This document shows, in pieces, positions 16,107 to 24,554 of a stretch of 58,044 bases of DNA (its first letter is position 1; every line of letters begins with the position of its first letter). This DNA comes from Zobellia amurskyensis. Lineage in GTDB: Bacteria > Bacteroidota > Bacteroidia > Flavobacteriales > Flavobacteriaceae. Where the stretch lies: the NCBI RefSeq assembly GCF_009725985.1, contig NZ_RCNR01000028.1:1-58044 (forward strand), in the 5' to 3' direction. The translations under genes and the position numbers were made by a program. Below the pieces are notes generated by a model. It worked only from the letters and a program-made list of their open reading frames with translations, searched no databases and was not told where the DNA came from.

Positions 16107-17558
16107 TTATTCTAAAAGCTTTGAGTAATCTTCCGGTAATGCAGCGTCTATATCTCTAAGGTATTTATCTAACGAATCTCGTGTAGAATGCCCGGTAATA
16201 AGCATCAATCTGCTTTTTACAACTTCCGGAGTACTATTTTTCTCCATTTCCCTATAAAGCCGGGTAATAAAGGTATGCCTAAAACTATATAAACCATATT
16301 CTTCCCCTAGTTTAAAGTGGTCCTTGACTTTTTTATAGCGCTTAGAAAAGTAGTTTCTTTTTTGAGTTTCATCGGCCTCCCACTTTCCACCAATTTCGTA
16401 TGGGTTGAAGAGAAAATCATCCTTTCTCATTTTTGAAATATCGGGTAATACATCAAGCATGATTTTGGGTATGATCTTTATTTTTACGGGTTTGTTTTTT
16501 GCCCTAACGTATAGTTTTTGGTCTTGAACATCAACATCGCTTATTTTTAATCTACACACTTCTATAGGGCGTAAAAAGTTATAGGATACAAATTGAACGA
16601 ACAAACGCAATAATGGGTCGTTCTCCTTCATATAATAGTCAATGTCCTTTATTAATTGAGGTGTGTAGGTTTTGTTCCGTTTAGGAACAGACTTCAATAT
16701 GTTGATTTTAAGGATGAAGTTATCTTCTATCAGTTCGTTGTTCTCCAGAGTGGTAAAAAAAGAACTTAAAGCAGTTCTTACATTGTTCCTGTTTCTGGCA
16801 CTGGTTTTTTGAAGTACCCAATTTAAATGTTGAATGACGATTTTCTTATTTATATTCTTAATATCCGAAGTATCGACATTGTTTTCATCCAACCACTTCT
16901 GAAACCTGATTATCCGATTTGAATACTTTGAAAACGAATTAGCGTTAAGAGTACTCTTTTTTATTTTAAAACCGAGCTCAAAAGCCTCCGCAACGGATAT
17001 TTTGGGCTCCTCTATTGTTTCATTGGCTTTATCATTCCCTTCAATGGGTTCGTTATCCAACGCAGAAAAAATATCTATTTCTTTAGGGGGTGGTGGTGCG
17101 GTCGGTTTTGGAACAACTACTTTTTTGACTTCTTCAGTTCTTTTTACGGGGAGCTGAGGAGTAACTTTAATTTGCTCGCTGACCTGTTCAGGGTTTTTGA
17201 ACTTATTTTCCAGTTCTATACTTCTTTGATATGGACTAAACCCTTCGTTCAAAAGCAAAATTAACTTAGCCTGAAGAATTTTAAGAAAGGAAAGTCGCTC
17301 CCTTTTATTGGTAAATCGGTTCGCACCAGCTTTGATGTTGGGTTGGCGTTTAAGTATCCCGGTATCGGGATCACGAAATGAAAAATAGATATACCAAGAT
17401 TTGTTCAGGGCATTTTCTTGTTCAGTTTTGGTGAGTTTGGACCACTGTTTAATATCCACTCCGCCAGTATAAATCTTTGGCTCGGTAAAGTTTGGTTTCA
17501 TTCTAAAAGTGTGTACTGTTTCGTGTACGTTTTGTAAAAGTACGGAAATAGAAGGCAT
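16107..17558 (-). CDS. tyrosine recombinase/integrase, element A
   Basis: About 483 residues from the ATG at 17556-17558. The longer frame to 17672 is rejected as it would translate a terminator hairpin and a tRNA fragment. The N-terminal arm-type domain starts with KIYTGG, then a Pro/Lys-rich linker (about 150-200), a SAM-like core-binding domain (about 215-320), and a catalytic domain with the first Arg in FLRPIEVCRL, HxxR box YSFRHTFITRLY, GHSTRDSLDKYLR and the Tyr in KYL. It is homologous along its length to the integrase at 35401-36717. GTGTAC repeats with 12-bp period lie inside its first codons (17511-17528). It would integrate at the tRNA-Met 3' end. Confidence 0.9.
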   Translation of the reverse strand: MPSISVLLQNVHETVHTFRMKPNFTEPKIYTGGVDIKQWSKLTKTEQENALNKSWYIYFSFRDPDTGILKRQPNIKAGANRFTNKRERLSFLKILQAKLILLLNEGFSPYQRSIELENKFKNPEQVSEQIKVTPQLPVKRTEEVKKVVVPKPTAPPPPKEIDIFSALDNEPIEGNDKANETIEEPKISVAEAFELGFKIKKSTLNANSFSKYSNRIIRFQKWLDENNVDTSDIKNINKKIVIQHLNWVLQKTSARNRNNVRTALSSFFTTLENNELIEDNFILKINILKSVPKRNKTYTPQLIKDIDYYMKENDPLLRLFVQFVSYNFLRPIEVCRLKISDVDVQDQKLYVRAKNKPVKIKIIPKIMLDVLPDISKMRKDDFLFNPYEIGGKWEADETQKRNYFSKRYKKVKDHFKLGEEYGLYSFRHTFITRLYREMEKNSTPEVVKSRLMLITGHSTRDSLDKYLRDIDAALPEDYSKLLE

Positions 17559-17563
17559 AAAAA

Positions 17564-17589
17564 AACGGCTTGTGAGTACACAAACCGTT
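17564..17589 (-). terminator. terminator abutting the start codon of integrase A
   Basis: AACGGCTTGTG (17564-17574) pairs with CACAAACCGTT (17579-17589) with one mismatch. On the minus strand the hairpin is followed by T7 (plus-strand A at 17559-17565) and then immediately ATG (17558). It would stop transcripts coming from an upstream tRNA gene. Confidence 0.65.
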
Positions 17590-17610
17590 GTTTTCATTGG
17601 TTTTAAGCCT

Positions 17611-17655
17611 TGTAGCGAGAGGGGGGCACGATCCCCCGACCTCCGGGTTATGAAT
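17611..17655 (-). other. attachment site: 45-bp copy of the tRNA-Met 3' part
   Basis: Identical over 45 bp to 36770-36814, which covers the tRNA-Met gene from its anticodon loop to the 3' end plus two bases. Sequence diverges at once on both sides. This is the left attachment site of element B and, at the same time, the right attachment site of element A, whose integrase lies just to the left. It is not a tRNA gene: the 5' half is missing. Confidence 0.88.
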
Positions 17656-17717
17656 TCAACTTTGAAAATCATGAACCCCTGAAAACAGGGCTTCCCGTGA
17701 TGCTATATTATAAAATC

Positions 17718-17747
17718 GTGTTCAAAAACGTGTTCAGTTTTGTGTTC
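17718..17747 (+). repeat. GTGTTC iterons at the left end of element B
   Basis: Three direct GTGTTC copies at 17718, 17730 and 17742, exact 12-bp period, 62 bp inside the attachment site. The same array with the same spacers, apart from a few bases, occurs at 36658-36687 near the other end. Likely arm-type integrase-binding sites. The rest of 17673-17921 shows no gene. Confidence 0.65.
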
Positions 17748-17921
17748 ACAATTAATTCAAAATTTTGAACAGCAATTTAATCAAAATTTCATAATCATCC
17801 ACCTTTGAATCAACTAGTCTTAGAAAGTAAGAATAACGTTTCACAATCATGACACCTGGAGCGATTTTTGAAATAGTTGTGTTGTTCAATTTTTCATAAA
17901 TTGTTTTTGTTAATAGATAGT

Positions 17922-18659
17922 CTATCCTACTATCCGCATTACCATCGTCTTACCGCCCAAATGAATTTCTTGCCTTAATATTTTTCTGTTGTATTTATTT
18001 AGGTAATAGACACTTGTAGTTAAATTGTTCGAAATATCATCCGTAACCTCTACCTTCCAAACTGCCACTGACTTTCCCTCATGCTCAAAGTTGACTTCTT
18101 CAACTCCCCTAATAGTTGCCGTTATGACTCCCGTTTTTAATTTGGGATTGTAATCAAAAATGGAAATGGTTTTTGAAAAGTTCTCCTCAAAAGGAAGCAA
18201 CCTAATCAATTGAGGATAAAAATTGCTATCAAAAAAAGGCATACTGACCTCTTCATCTAATTGGGTTTTTGCTCCAGTATCCTTATCCAGAAAAAAACCG
18301 GTTATCTTTTCGCCAAACCTTAACACCATATCTCTTTGTTGATTGTATGAAGAATGATAAATAGGTGCAAAATCATAAGTTCTTACTATAGTACTGTCTA
18401 CCCAAGTTACGGGCGACTGTTTCAAAACAACCCTCGTTATAATCGTAACGGAGTCTTCTCCTTTTTTTATATCCGTTACGACTTCGCCGATTTTCACTTC
18501 TTTTGAATCTTGAAGCATGGTCCAAGACATTTTTGTGGTTTCAGTTTGAAGCAAATTAATATTTGCCGGATTGTTCATAGGACTTAATGGAATTTCTTGC
18601 GCTGTAACCTGAAAAGCAAATCCTACCATATAGATTAGAAGGAAAATCATATCTTTCAT
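17922..18659 (-). CDS. secreted hypothetical protein, DUF3108-like
   Basis: 245 residues with a signal peptide (about 1-20, ending VTAQ). The mature protein is beta-rich with a repeated pattern of long strands (VVTDIKKGEDSVTIITRVVLKQ, VAVWKVEVTDDISNNLTTSVYYLNKYNRKILRQEI). The last part resembles the lipocalin-like or LolA-type end of DUF3108 proteins, where a strand 'STVYYL...RKILRQE' is typical. Exact function is unknown. It follows the NmrA-family gene by 21 bp on the same strand and is the first gene inside the left end of element B. Confidence 0.6.
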   Translation of the reverse strand: MKDMIFLLIYMVGFAFQVTAQEIPLSPMNNPANINLLQTETTKMSWTMLQDSKEVKIGEVVTDIKKGEDSVTIITRVVLKQSPVTWVDSTIVRTYDFAPIYHSSYNQQRDMVLRFGEKITGFFLDKDTGAKTQLDEEVSMPFFDSNFYPQLIRLLPFEENFSKTISIFDYNPKLKTGVITATIRGVEEVNFEHEGKSVAVWKVEVTDDISNNLTTSVYYLNKYNRKILRQEIHLGGKTMVMRIVG

Positions 18660-18680
18660 TTTGTCTTTGCTATTTTAATT

Positions 18681-19505
18681 TTAGTTCCAAATACCGCTTT
18701 TTGCCGTTTGCGATGCGTAGCTTTTGAAATCAATGGCGGGCCTTCCCAATACTTTGGCCACATCATTGGAAATTTCTTGGTTATCAGGATTTCCCAATAC
18801 TTCTTTGAACAGATAGCCAAAAAGCCATACGTAAGAATCGGGTAGGCCGGCTTGGCGCATTCCTTCCTTAAACTCCTCAATAGAGATAGGAATATATTGA
18901 ATGGATCTGTCAGCGGCTTTGGCCATAATTTCTACCACCTCTGCAAAGGTTCTCTTTTGTGGTCCCGTTACGGTAATGGTTTGTCCGTTATAGGAATCAT
19001 CCATTAGTACTTTGGACACTACATCTGCAATATCGTTTACATCTACAAAAGGAATTTCAGCCTTTGGCATGGGCAGGGCAACGGTGCCATTCAAAACAAA
19101 ATCTAAAAAGGCACCTTCGCTAAAATTTTGATTGAACCAAGAGGCCCTAACCAGTGAATAGTTAAGACCAGAATTTGCTACTATGGCCTCACAAGCCTCC
19201 GCTTCGGCTTCTCCCTTGCCTGAAAGTAACACTACCTTCTTTAAACCGGCTTCCAGAGCTTTTTCGGTCAGTGCTTTTATGGCATCTCTAGAACCTGGCA
19301 CCGCCAAATCGGGATAATACACAATATACGCCCTGTCTATACCTATTAAGGCGGCTCTATAGCTTTCAGGATTCTCCCAATCAAAAGCAGGACTTGTTTT
19401 TCTGCCGGCAACACGAACGTTGTGTCCGGTATTTGCCAAATTGTCTGCAACTCGACGACCGGTTTTTCCGGTTCCTCCGATAACTAAAATGTTTTCTGAT
19501 TTCAT
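18681..19505 (-). CDS. NmrA/atypical SDR family NAD(P)-binding protein
   Basis: 274 residues with a Rossmann start ILVIGGTGKTGRRVADNL (GGxGxxG at about 9-14), then NVRVAGRKTSPAF, the NmrA-type 'GIDRAYIVYYPD' segment, VVLLSGKGEAEAEACE, LVRASWFNQNFSE and a C-terminal substrate lobe (ITVTGPQKRTFAEVVEIMA). The classical YxxxK pair is not evident, as is usual in NmrA/QorB-like proteins that sense or reduce with NAD(P)H. Neighbours (DUF1772, AraC, FMN reductase, DoxX) suggest a redox- or electrophile-responsive module carried by the element. Confidence 0.85.
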   Translation of the reverse strand: MKSENILVIGGTGKTGRRVADNLANTGHNVRVAGRKTSPAFDWENPESYRAALIGIDRAYIVYYPDLAVPGSRDAIKALTEKALEAGLKKVVLLSGKGEAEAEACEAIVANSGLNYSLVRASWFNQNFSEGAFLDFVLNGTVALPMPKAEIPFVDVNDIADVVSKVLMDDSYNGQTITVTGPQKRTFAEVVEIMAKAADRSIQYIPISIEEFKEGMRQAGLPDSYVWLFGYLFKEVLGNPDNQEISNDVAKVLGRPAIDFKSYASQTAKSGIWN

Positions 19506-19532
19506 GATTTAAGATTTATAATTTTTACAGTA

Positions 19533-20027
19533 TTATTTTGTGTAAATGAGGCCTATCAGCAATAGGGCAAAAGATGTGAAAGAAGCAATGGTACGCTGTA
19601 TATGCCAGCGATTCCATGTATGCTCAAATTTGGTTCTCAGTTCCTTGAGTTCGGCAGCGGAAAGCTGTTCCAAAGTAGTTTTATCAAGTATTTCGTTTAG
19701 GGGAACATTTTTAAGAATCGTAATCAAACCGATACCTACGAAATATAAAAGTGCAGCAAGTGTAAATGACCACATTGTCATAGAAAATGCATTCCGGTGC
19801 AGAAAGGCATTTAAGAACAACAGCACTATGGGGGCAAAAAATACAACTAAAAAACTACGGTTGATGATAGCACGGTTCATTGCTTGAAAGGATTGCAAGA
19901 ACCCCAAATCATCCAATCTACCAATACCCGGTGTGATGGCGTTGGACCATGTGAAGCACAATCCCGCGGTGAGCCCCGTATACAAGATGCTCAGCATCAA
20001 AACAATCATTTTAAACTTTATTTCCAT
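19533..20027 (-). CDS. DUF1772 (anthrone oxygenase-like) membrane protein
   Basis: About 164 residues from the ATG at 20025-20027; the frame is open further but the upstream part is hydrophilic and lacks family resemblance. Four hydrophobic helices are seen (MIVLMLSILYTGLTAGLCFTW, VVFFAPIVLLFLNAFL, MWSFTLAALLYFVGIGLITI, TIASFTSFALLLIGLIY). The pattern FTWSNAITPGIGRLDDLGFLQSFQAMNRAI followed by 'NVPLNEIL' is characteristic of DUF1772. The family is often described as anthrone oxygenase-like on weak evidence. It is 27 bp upstream of the NmrA gene on the same strand. Confidence 0.85.
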   Translation of the reverse strand: MEIKFKMIVLMLSILYTGLTAGLCFTWSNAITPGIGRLDDLGFLQSFQAMNRAIINRSFLVVFFAPIVLLFLNAFLHRNAFSMTMWSFTLAALLYFVGIGLITILKNVPLNEILDKTTLEQLSAAELKELRTKFEHTWNRWHIQRTIASFTSFALLLIGLIYTK

Positions 20028-20197
20028 TTTGTTGGTTTTTGTGGATGAACTCCAGATTAGCAATGTTTGATACTCATTAGAAGGAAGTTTCACTTTTCAG
20101 CCTTTGGATATATATTTTTCTAAAAGCCCCCCATTAAACAGCTATAATTCAAGTACATATTCAAAAATTAAAGCAATAATGAATTTCACCAAGTTTA

Positions 20198-20590
20198 TCA
20201 CGATGCTGTTTTTTGAAGAGTATATTTTCTGAAGTACACTACAGTGAAAAAGAATTCAACAATAATGATAAAAAACATGGGGTCCCCAAAAAAGGTTGCA
20301 TAACTACCCCCTGTAGGAATTATAAACACGGGTACCGTAATGAATATATCCAAGATGGTGGCGATGAGCACAAAGGTCAGTGCCAATACACAAGGTCTCA
20401 TTCGCCCCTTTTTGTAAAACAAATATGTACCTAGACACGCACTGGGAATAATACCTAAGAATAGTGCTATGCTAGATTGTAATTCTACGTTGTCAAGTAA
20501 TGGGAAACTAAAAGAAAGCAAGTAAACGCTTACGCCCAAGATCCATACGAATGCGCCATAAACAATACTTAATAATCTGCTGGTTGTCAT
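20198..20590 (-). CDS. DUF5367-like small membrane protein
   Basis: About 130 residues from the ATG at 20588-20590, with four predicted transmembrane helices and little between them (AFVWILGVSVYLLSFSFPLL, IALFLGIIPSACLGTYLFY, VLALTFVLIATILDIFITVPVFIIP, MFFIIIVEFFFTVVYF). I associate this arrangement with the DUF5367 family, moderately sure. Function unknown. It lies between the AraC regulator and the DUF1772 gene, same strand, and is likely in the same regulon. Confidence 0.6.
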   Translation of the reverse strand: MTTSRLLSIVYGAFVWILGVSVYLLSFSFPLLDNVELQSSIALFLGIIPSACLGTYLFYKKGRMRPCVLALTFVLIATILDIFITVPVFIIPTGGSYATFFGDPMFFIIIVEFFFTVVYFRKYTLQKTAS

Positions 20591-20771
20591 AATCTTAGTG
20601 TTTAAATTATGATACAAATCTATGTCTATGGCCAATTAAGCACTTATTCCAAAAGAAGTATGATTTGTTCCAAAAGTGGCCCCAAGAAAAGAGAGGCAAA
20701 CAAATTCATGGTCAATAAATTTCTACGGGAATTTTTTTCCTACTACGATTTTCAGGATGGAAGAAGGAGGT

Positions 20772-21626
20772 TTATTTAATTTGACTAGGACGGTAACCAA
20801 ACCTTTTCACGAAGGCATTAGAGAAGGAGCTCAGGCTGTCGTATCCAACTTGCCATGCGGCCTCTTGCACTGTAGCCTCTTTTTCACTAATGAGTTTATG
20901 GGCAGAAACAAGCCTTTCATTCTGAAGATATTTAAATACGGGCACTCCAAAAATGGCCTTAAACTCTTTTTTAAGACTGGTAGTATTAAAACCAATAGCT
21001 TGGGAAAGCTCCGAAAGTGAAGGTGGATTATCCAAATTTTCCAAAAGAATGTCTTTTGCCTTATCTAATTGCTTTCGATGTTTTGGTTTTGAGACCTCTT
21101 CCTGTTTGATGGCAAGCTGACCAAAAAAGTGCGATAACAATGCGGTTATATGGCTCCTAAAAAACATCATTTTCGTTTTACCGGAGTAACTGTTTGAGAA
21201 AAATGCATCCACGATGTTTTCCATCTCCGGGATCATATAGAAACATGGACCTTCTACATAGCTAGCCTTAGGATTTACCAATTCTTTCAATAAGTCAGAA
21301 AACAATTCGCCTTCTTGATTGGGCAACTGTTCCATATTACTAAGTTTAGTAGCTACAACGATGCACTTTAAATTCTTATTTGGACTTACGGTATGTTCAA
21401 ACTCTACTTGCTCGTCTGCATAAAAGGATAGAGAAAGTCCTTTGGTGTATTGAAATTTTTTTTGGTTTTGATGATATTTTACGGTTAGGTCCACATTGCC
21501 AGAACCATAAAAGGCAACGCCTACAATCGGTTCATCAAATCGGCATGAATCAACTTCTATATTGGTAGAATTAGCTTCTTCAACCAAAATTATAAAGTCA
21601 TTGATATGTATAAAATCACGTGTCAT
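20772..21626 (-). CDS. AraC family transcriptional regulator
   Basis: 284 residues. The C-terminal 95 residues contain both helix-turn-helix units of AraC/XylS (LSELSQAIGFNTTSLKKEFKAIFG and TVQEAAWQVGYDSLSSFSNAFVKRFGYRPSQ). The N-terminal part is a cupin-like sensing domain. It is the divergence point of the redox module: DUF5367, DUF1772, NmrA and DUF3108-like genes lie downstream on the same strand, FMN reductase and DoxX upstream. Which promoter it controls cannot be told from sequence. A G7 run (21732-21738) lies in the upstream gap. Confidence 0.92.
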   Translation of the reverse strand: MTRDFIHINDFIILVEEANSTNIEVDSCRFDEPIVGVAFYGSGNVDLTVKYHQNQKKFQYTKGLSLSFYADEQVEFEHTVSPNKNLKCIVVATKLSNMEQLPNQEGELFSDLLKELVNPKASYVEGPCFYMIPEMENIVDAFFSNSYSGKTKMMFFRSHITALLSHFFGQLAIKQEEVSKPKHRKQLDKAKDILLENLDNPPSLSELSQAIGFNTTSLKKEFKAIFGVPVFKYLQNERLVSAHKLISEKEATVQEAAWQVGYDSLSSFSNAFVKRFGYRPSQIK

Positions 21627-21781
21627 GGTATCATTTAAATCAAAAACTTAAAGTTAAATAAAATAAGTAATTCGGTTTGAACAAATAATATAATCAACTC
21701 ATCTAAGCCTTTCGGTGATACTATAATTAAGGGGGGGAGGACATTTTTTGAATACTATCCCCCCTTAACCCTTAAGAAAAC

Positions 21782-22312
21782 TTAGAGTTGGTTATAAAAT
21801 TCTATTGATTTTTTATCAACTTCCTTTTTAAAATTACCTGCTACCACTTTTTTCTCTTTAAAATTATCATAGAAATTAGGCAGTGAAAAATCTGCTATCA
21901 CCTTCGCTCCCAAGAAAGGAAAATAGGCCTTGGCCGATTCCAATACCGTTTTGCCACCCCTACCTCCAGGTGAAGTTGCCAGTAAGAGTAAGGGTTTTTC
22001 CCTCCAAATTTTTATGTTTACCCTAGAAAGCCAATCAATGGTATTTTTAAAGACAGCGGCATAAGACCCATTGTGCTCTGCTAAGGAGATCATAAAGCCA
22101 TCTGCCTCATCCATTAATTCGTTTAATCTTCTAACCGCAGTGGGAATTCCATTTTCCTCCTCATAATCTACCCCATATATGGGTAAAACATAATCGTTTA
22201 GATCTATTGAAATGATTTTTGTGTTTTCCAATAAACCAGAGGTGTAGGAAAGTAATTTTTTGTTGATTGATTTTTGGCTATTGCTACCCGCCATAGTGAT
22301 TACTTTTTTCAT
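21782..22312 (-). CDS. NADPH-dependent FMN reductase family protein
   Basis: 176 residues with a flavodoxin-like fold: MAGSNSQKSINKKLLSY phosphate loop at the N-terminus, then GFMISLAEHNGSYAAVFKNTIDWLSR, the FMN-contacting segment, and KPLLLLATSPGGRGGKTVLESAKAYFPFLGA. It would use NAD(P)H to reduce flavin, quinone or a related electrophile in the cytoplasm. The start codon overlaps the stop of the DoxX gene by four bases (22309-22312), so the two are translationally coupled. Confidence 0.9.
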   Translation of the reverse strand: MKKVITMAGSNSQKSINKKLLSYTSGLLENTKIISIDLNDYVLPIYGVDYEEENGIPTAVRRLNELMDEADGFMISLAEHNGSYAAVFKNTIDWLSRVNIKIWREKPLLLLATSPGGRGGKTVLESAKAYFPFLGAKVIADFSLPNFYDNFKEKKVVAGNFKKEVDKKSIEFYNQL

Positions 22313-22770
22313 GCTACTGTTTTGTTTGATATTAAATGATCCAATGACCAGTTCCCACTGCCGTTCACCAAAGTGGCTAATGCAAGGCCTATAATCAAAA
22401 GAGAATATTCATAGCCTTCGCCAGCTTGGTTACCGAACCAATTCATGAAAAAACCATGTTGCCATTGAGTGGTGTAAATGATACCTACGAACATTCCGGC
22501 AATTGATAATGCCCAGAACCTGCTTAAAAATCCTAAGATCAGAGAAATGGAGCCAAAAAATTCAATCATAACAATGGAAAATGCCACTATACTCGGCAGT
22601 CCCATTTGATCCGTTAAAGAATCCATTGTGGCCGAATAGCCATAGCCTCCAAAGAGACCTAAAAATTTTTGCGCCCCATGTGGAAGCATGATTAGACCAA
22701 GGGTCAGTCTCGAAATGCCAAATCCGATATTCGGCTGCGTTTTTAAAAGTTTTTGTGTCAACTGTTTCAT
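22309..22770 (-). CDS. DoxX family membrane protein
   Basis: 153 residues, four transmembrane helices. Signature parts are GFGISRLTLGLIMLPHGAQKFLGLFGGYG and VAFSIVMIEFFGSISLILGFLSRFWALSIAGMFVGI, which match the DoxX family. Family members are linked to thiol/redox stress and quinone biology. It is coupled to the FMN reductase downstream (4-bp overlap) and sits 20 bp after a predicted outer-membrane protein gene. Confidence 0.9.
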   Translation of the reverse strand: MKQLTQKLLKTQPNIGFGISRLTLGLIMLPHGAQKFLGLFGGYGYSATMDSLTDQMGLPSIVAFSIVMIEFFGSISLILGFLSRFWALSIAGMFVGIIYTTQWQHGFFMNWFGNQAGEGYEYSLLIIGLALATLVNGSGNWSLDHLISNKTVA

Positions 22771-22790
22771 ACGTTTTAAGATTAAATTGT

Positions 22791-23435
22791 TTATATGGAT
22801 TTTCGGTAATACACCCCGAAGGATGATTTTTTAATGGGATTGGGTCCGTATTGGTCAAAATCTACCCCAACCCCAAACTGATGGGTGTAGAACGATACCC
22901 CGGCCCGTAATTGCTGAAAGCTTCTTGAGTGGCTCTTGAATTCGTCCCACACGGTTAAAAATTGACCGTTTAACCAAATGGATATTTTATCGTTTAGCGA
23001 TGAACGAAACTGGAACTGTACAAACGATTCGCCCTGAAAGATGCGCTTTTGCTCTGAATGAGCTACCGTAGGAATAATAACCAATAACCATCGTGAATTT
23101 TTAAGAGAGTACATGACCGACAAACGTTTGGAATAACCGGCAAAACTGTTGTAGTATAACGAGGCTCCAACGGCAATTTTTTTATGAAAACTCCAGAATA
23201 AGGTTGGTTGAATCCCTAGTTCGTCAAAACCATGATTTTCTTCATGCCTGAATTTTTGAAAGAAAGCCAATGTATTAATGCTAAGGGCCGGGTTAATATT
23301 CAAAGGCTGACTAGAGAACAAAGTAAAATCAGTTTTATCAAAGCCACTAAACAACTCTACTTGGGTAATTTGCGCATGCAGATTGCTCATAAAGGCAATG
23401 GTTGCAACGGATAAAAGGAGTCGTATTCTTTTCAT
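22791..23435 (-). CDS. hypothetical outer-membrane beta-barrel-like protein
   Basis: 214 residues with a signal peptide (about 1-22, ending LHAQ). The mature sequence alternates aromatic and polar residues in short strands and ends LRAGVSFYTHQFGVGVDFDQYGPNPIKKSSFGVYYRKSI, a pattern typical of small outer-membrane barrels. I do not recognise a named family. It lies directly upstream of DoxX-FMN reductase on the same strand and could be the first gene of that transcript, under the Crp/Fnr-type regulator gene that precedes it by 53 bp. Confidence 0.6.
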   Translation of the reverse strand: MKRIRLLLSVATIAFMSNLHAQITQVELFSGFDKTDFTLFSSQPLNINPALSINTLAFFQKFRHEENHGFDELGIQPTLFWSFHKKIAVGASLYYNSFAGYSKRLSVMYSLKNSRWLLVIIPTVAHSEQKRIFQGESFVQFQFRSSLNDKISIWLNGQFLTVWDEFKSHSRSFQQLRAGVSFYTHQFGVGVDFDQYGPNPIKKSSFGVYYRKSI

Positions 23436-23488
23436 GCCCCAAAATTGCGTGAGGAGCAGATAAAAAAAAATGAACTAGTTTAAGACTT

Positions 23489-24082
23489 TTACCTTCTGTT
23501 GACTTTGGTAATAATCTTGCTCATAAACTCTGGGGTAATGCCTATATAGGCCGCAAGGTCTTTTTGTGTAACTCTGTGAACGATGTTGGGATATTTCTTT
23601 TTAAAGGTGATATAACGTTCTTCGGCACTTAAGGAGATGCCATGGTTGGAGCGCTTGATATAGCTAATGAGTGACCTTTGATACAGGATGCGATAGAACC
23701 TTTCAAATTTTGGAATTTCCTGAAAAAGCAATTGGTAGTTTGCCCTGGAAATACCTAAGAGTTCCGAGTCTTCGGTAGCCTTAATAAAGTAACGGGTAGG
23801 TTTATTGGTTATAAAACTGGCCATGTCTCCTGTCCAATAATCCTCAACTGCAAACATCGATATATGGGGAGCGCCGGTATCATCCAACGTATAAACTTTC
23901 AAACAACCTTTGGTAATAAAATACTCATATTTAGCCACATCGCCTGCCTGCATTAGGAATGCCCTCTTTTTTACTTTTATTTCCCTAAGTAAAGAGAGGT
24001 ATTTTTGTTCTTCCAAAGGAGTAAGGTTAATGAACCTGGCAACATTTTTAAGAATTAGCAATTGTGGTCCTTCCGGTTTCAA
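23489..24082 (-). CDS. Crp/Fnr family transcriptional regulator
   Basis: 197 residues. N-terminal cyclic-nucleotide-binding-like barrel (IKVKKRAFLMQAGDVAKYEYFITKGCLKVYTLDDTGAPHISMFA), a dimer helix (FRILYQRSLISYIKRSNHGI) and a C-terminal winged helix with TQKDLAAYIGITPEFMSKIITK. The cNMP-contacting Arg/Ser pair is not conserved, as in most flavobacterial homologues, so cAMP response is doubtful. It is upstream of and co-directional with the barrel-DoxX-FMN reductase genes. Confidence 0.9.
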   Translation of the reverse strand: MKPEGPQLLILKNVARFINLTPLEEQKYLSLLREIKVKKRAFLMQAGDVAKYEYFITKGCLKVYTLDDTGAPHISMFAVEDYWTGDMASFITNKPTRYFIKATEDSELLGISRANYQLLFQEIPKFERFYRILYQRSLISYIKRSNHGISLSAEERYITFKKKYPNIVHRVTQKDLAAYIGITPEFMSKIITKVNRR

Positions 24083-24203
24083 TATTCATGTGGTTTTGGT
24101 GGACCTTAAATTAAAAATTTTGACTAAAACCTCCATCAAATTGATATGTTTCTTAACTTTTGTTGGCTAAGGGTTACTTCTCATTGCTAAAAGCATAATA
24201 CTT

Positions 24204-24554
24204 TTAAACGAGTATCGAACTCAAATAGGTCCAAACGACAAATAAAATCTGTAAGGGTATACGAAACCATAGGTAGGCAAGCCCATTTCCGTCAAAGGTT
24301 CCTTTTTGGTAATTCACATTATGTATGGAGGCATAAACATTCGTCGGCAACATGAACAATAAAAAAATAATCAGTGCCCAACCACTAGTAGTTTTCAGTT
24401 TAGGAATCAATAGACCTACAGCGAGAAGAATTTCAAAGATTCCAGTGAGGTGAACAAAAACTTCTTTAAAGGGAACGAACTTTGGAATCATCATGGTCAT
24501 GCCCTTGGTGAGCACAAAATGCCCCATGGCCGTAAACATTAGCATTACGGACAT
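24204..24554 (-). CDS. DoxX-like membrane protein, short N-terminus
   Basis: 116 residues: MGHFVLTKGMTMMIPKFVPF, then HLTGIFEILLAVGLLIP and two further helices. This matches the compact DoxX-like family, but the first transmembrane helix is only about half its usual length. The frame is closed seven codons upstream by a TGA (24576-24578), and the codons beyond it read ALFTL-stop-FATVGIA, which would extend the helix. So the gene may be 5'-truncated at the edge of the cassette-like region. Function of the intact family: redox-linked membrane protein of unclear role. Confidence 0.65.
   Translation of the reverse strand: MSVMLMFTAMGHFVLTKGMTMMIPKFVPFKEVFVHLTGIFEILLAVGLLIPKLKTTSGWALIIFLLFMLPTNVYASIHNVNYQKGTFDGNGLAYLWFRIPLQILFVVWTYLSSILV

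Noticed and set aside
17611-17655. Second tRNA gene at the element A/B junction
   Set aside because: Only the 3' part is present; no D-arm or 5' acceptor strand, so it cannot fold as tRNA.
17559-17672. N-terminal extension of integrase A to position 17672
   Set aside because: The extension translates the terminator hairpin and the tRNA copy; homology with integrase B begins at the ATG at 17558.
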